NCBI RefSeq assembly: GCF_006715865.1
Contig: NZ_VFOA01000001.1
Span: 2,108,001-2,172,000 of the forward strand
From: Cellulomonas sp. SLBN-39
Lineage (GTDB): Bacteria; Actinomycetota; Actinomycetes; Actinomycetales; Cellulomonadaceae
Length of the DNA: 64,000 nt
Direction: 5' to 3'
The stretch's first letter is position 1; the number at the start of each line of letters is the position of its first letter. The translations under genes were made by a program, and so were the position numbers. Under the pieces are notes generated by a model. The model had not been told where the DNA came from and did no database searches. It worked only from the letters and a program-made list of their open reading frames with translations. This document shows, piece after piece, positions 63,647 through 64,000 of the stretch.

Positions 63647-63889
63647 TCGCGAGCGGTCAGGTCTGGCATCGCCACGCAGAGGGAGAGGGGATGATGCGCC
63701 GATCGTCGCGCGGGTTGGCCGTCGCCGGCTCGGGTGACGCGGTGGGAATGGGCGCCGCGGCGGCTCCTCGGCGGGCAACGCGCCGTCGCCCGTCTGCTTC
63801 GCCGAGCTCCTCCCGCCAGCGCCCTCGATGCCAACGCGTCTTCCGTTTCCCAGACACAGCCGACTTCGTGGGGATAGCGTCGACGTGCG
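63647..63889. other. Intergenic stretch without a recognisable gene
   Basis: I see no supported gene, RNA or strong hairpin here. Overlapping open frames on both strands are Arg/Pro/Ala-rich, as expected from random high-GC sequence. Confidence 0.5.
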
Positions 63890-64000
63890 TCAGTTGCCAG
63901 GCGACCCCAAGCGCCGGTGCAACGCGTAGATCTTGTCCAACGGATCGGAGAATGTCTTGCTGAAGCAATCGTTGCGTGTTTCGACGAGTCGCGGGCGGGG
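63890..64000 (-). CDS. Possible C-terminal fragment of a gene running off the right edge
   Basis: A minus-strand frame open from base 64000 ends at a stop at 63890-63892. Its last 36 residues include LVETRNDCFSKTFSDPLD and IYALHRRLGSPGN. The composition (Asp, Lys, Tyr, Phe) looks like real protein rather than the Arg/Pro/Ala text of shadow frames, and GC here is lower than in the neighbouring operon. I do not recognise the family. Confidence 0.35.
   Translation of the reverse strand, partial: PRPRLVETRNDCFSKTFSDPLDKIYALHRRLGSPGN

Noticed and set aside
63965..63975. Operator-like GCAATCGTTGC near the right edge
   Set aside because: It resembles the AATCGTT sites but lies inside a probable coding fragment, with no promoter visible downstream.

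Overview
The window is chromosomal DNA from a very GC-rich, plant-polysaccharide-degrading actinobacterium. Many GTG/TTG starts, GTGA/ATGA overlaps, CBM2 modules on Pro/Thr linkers, GH10, GH43, GH51, GH115, GH3, GH112 and PL11 enzymes and several LacI regulators point to Cellulomonas or a close relative; the genus is an inference.

Layout. 1-4032: a sugar permease cut by the left edge, divergent from a LacI regulator fused to a DUF6807 domain and a Gfo/Idh/MocA oxidoreductase. 4105-8497: a secreted PL11 rhamnogalacturonan lyase and two tandem secreted proteins of unknown family. 8507-17611: GH115 alpha-glucuronidase and an FMN hydroxy-acid oxidase, divergent from a sugar ABC operon ending in a YesL-like protein. 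17643-19569: a redox cassette (DoxX, quinone-oxidoreductase-like enzyme, divergent MarR). 19669-25710: LacI regulator and a ytfQRT-yjfF type galactofuranose/galactose importer. 25772-31080: GH51 and GH43 arabinan enzymes divergent from a Gfo/Idh/MocA plus DUF6807 pair. 31123-34499: PrsW protease, family A DNA polymerase and a small hypothetical. 34715-39262: GH112 phosphorylase and GH3 glycosidase. 39454-47203: Gfo/Idh/MocA, LacI and the L-rhamnose operon rhaM-rhaI-aldolase/dehydrogenase-rhaB. 47487-52506: secreted GH10 and GH43 enzymes, a membrane protein and a degenerate GGDEF protein. 52507-54676: a lower-GC island with two unknown genes between remnants of two different insertion sequences. 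54677-58297: orphan ABC ATPase, class II aldolase, FucO-like reductase, lipoprotein. 58304-64000: AEC transporter, an uncharacterised SDR/flavoprotein/SGNH-hydrolase operon, and a gene fragment running off the right edge.

How the genes fit together. Secreted PL11, GH10 and GH43 enzymes would cut rhamnogalacturonan I and arabinoxylan outside the cell. ABC importers take up fragments. Cytoplasmic GH51, GH43, GH115, GH3 and GH112 enzymes finish them. L-rhamnose passes through mutarotase, isomerase, kinase and aldolase to DHAP and lactaldehyde, and the aldolase fusion, FucO and the hydroxy-acid oxidase could handle the lactaldehyde and lactate. Many of these units carry one of two LacI-type operators, TGAAACGATTCA-like or GGAAAGCGCNTTCC-like, which suggests a shared pectin/hemicellulose regulon.

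Limits: functions come from reading motifs and context by eye. No database search, alignment score or structure prediction was run.
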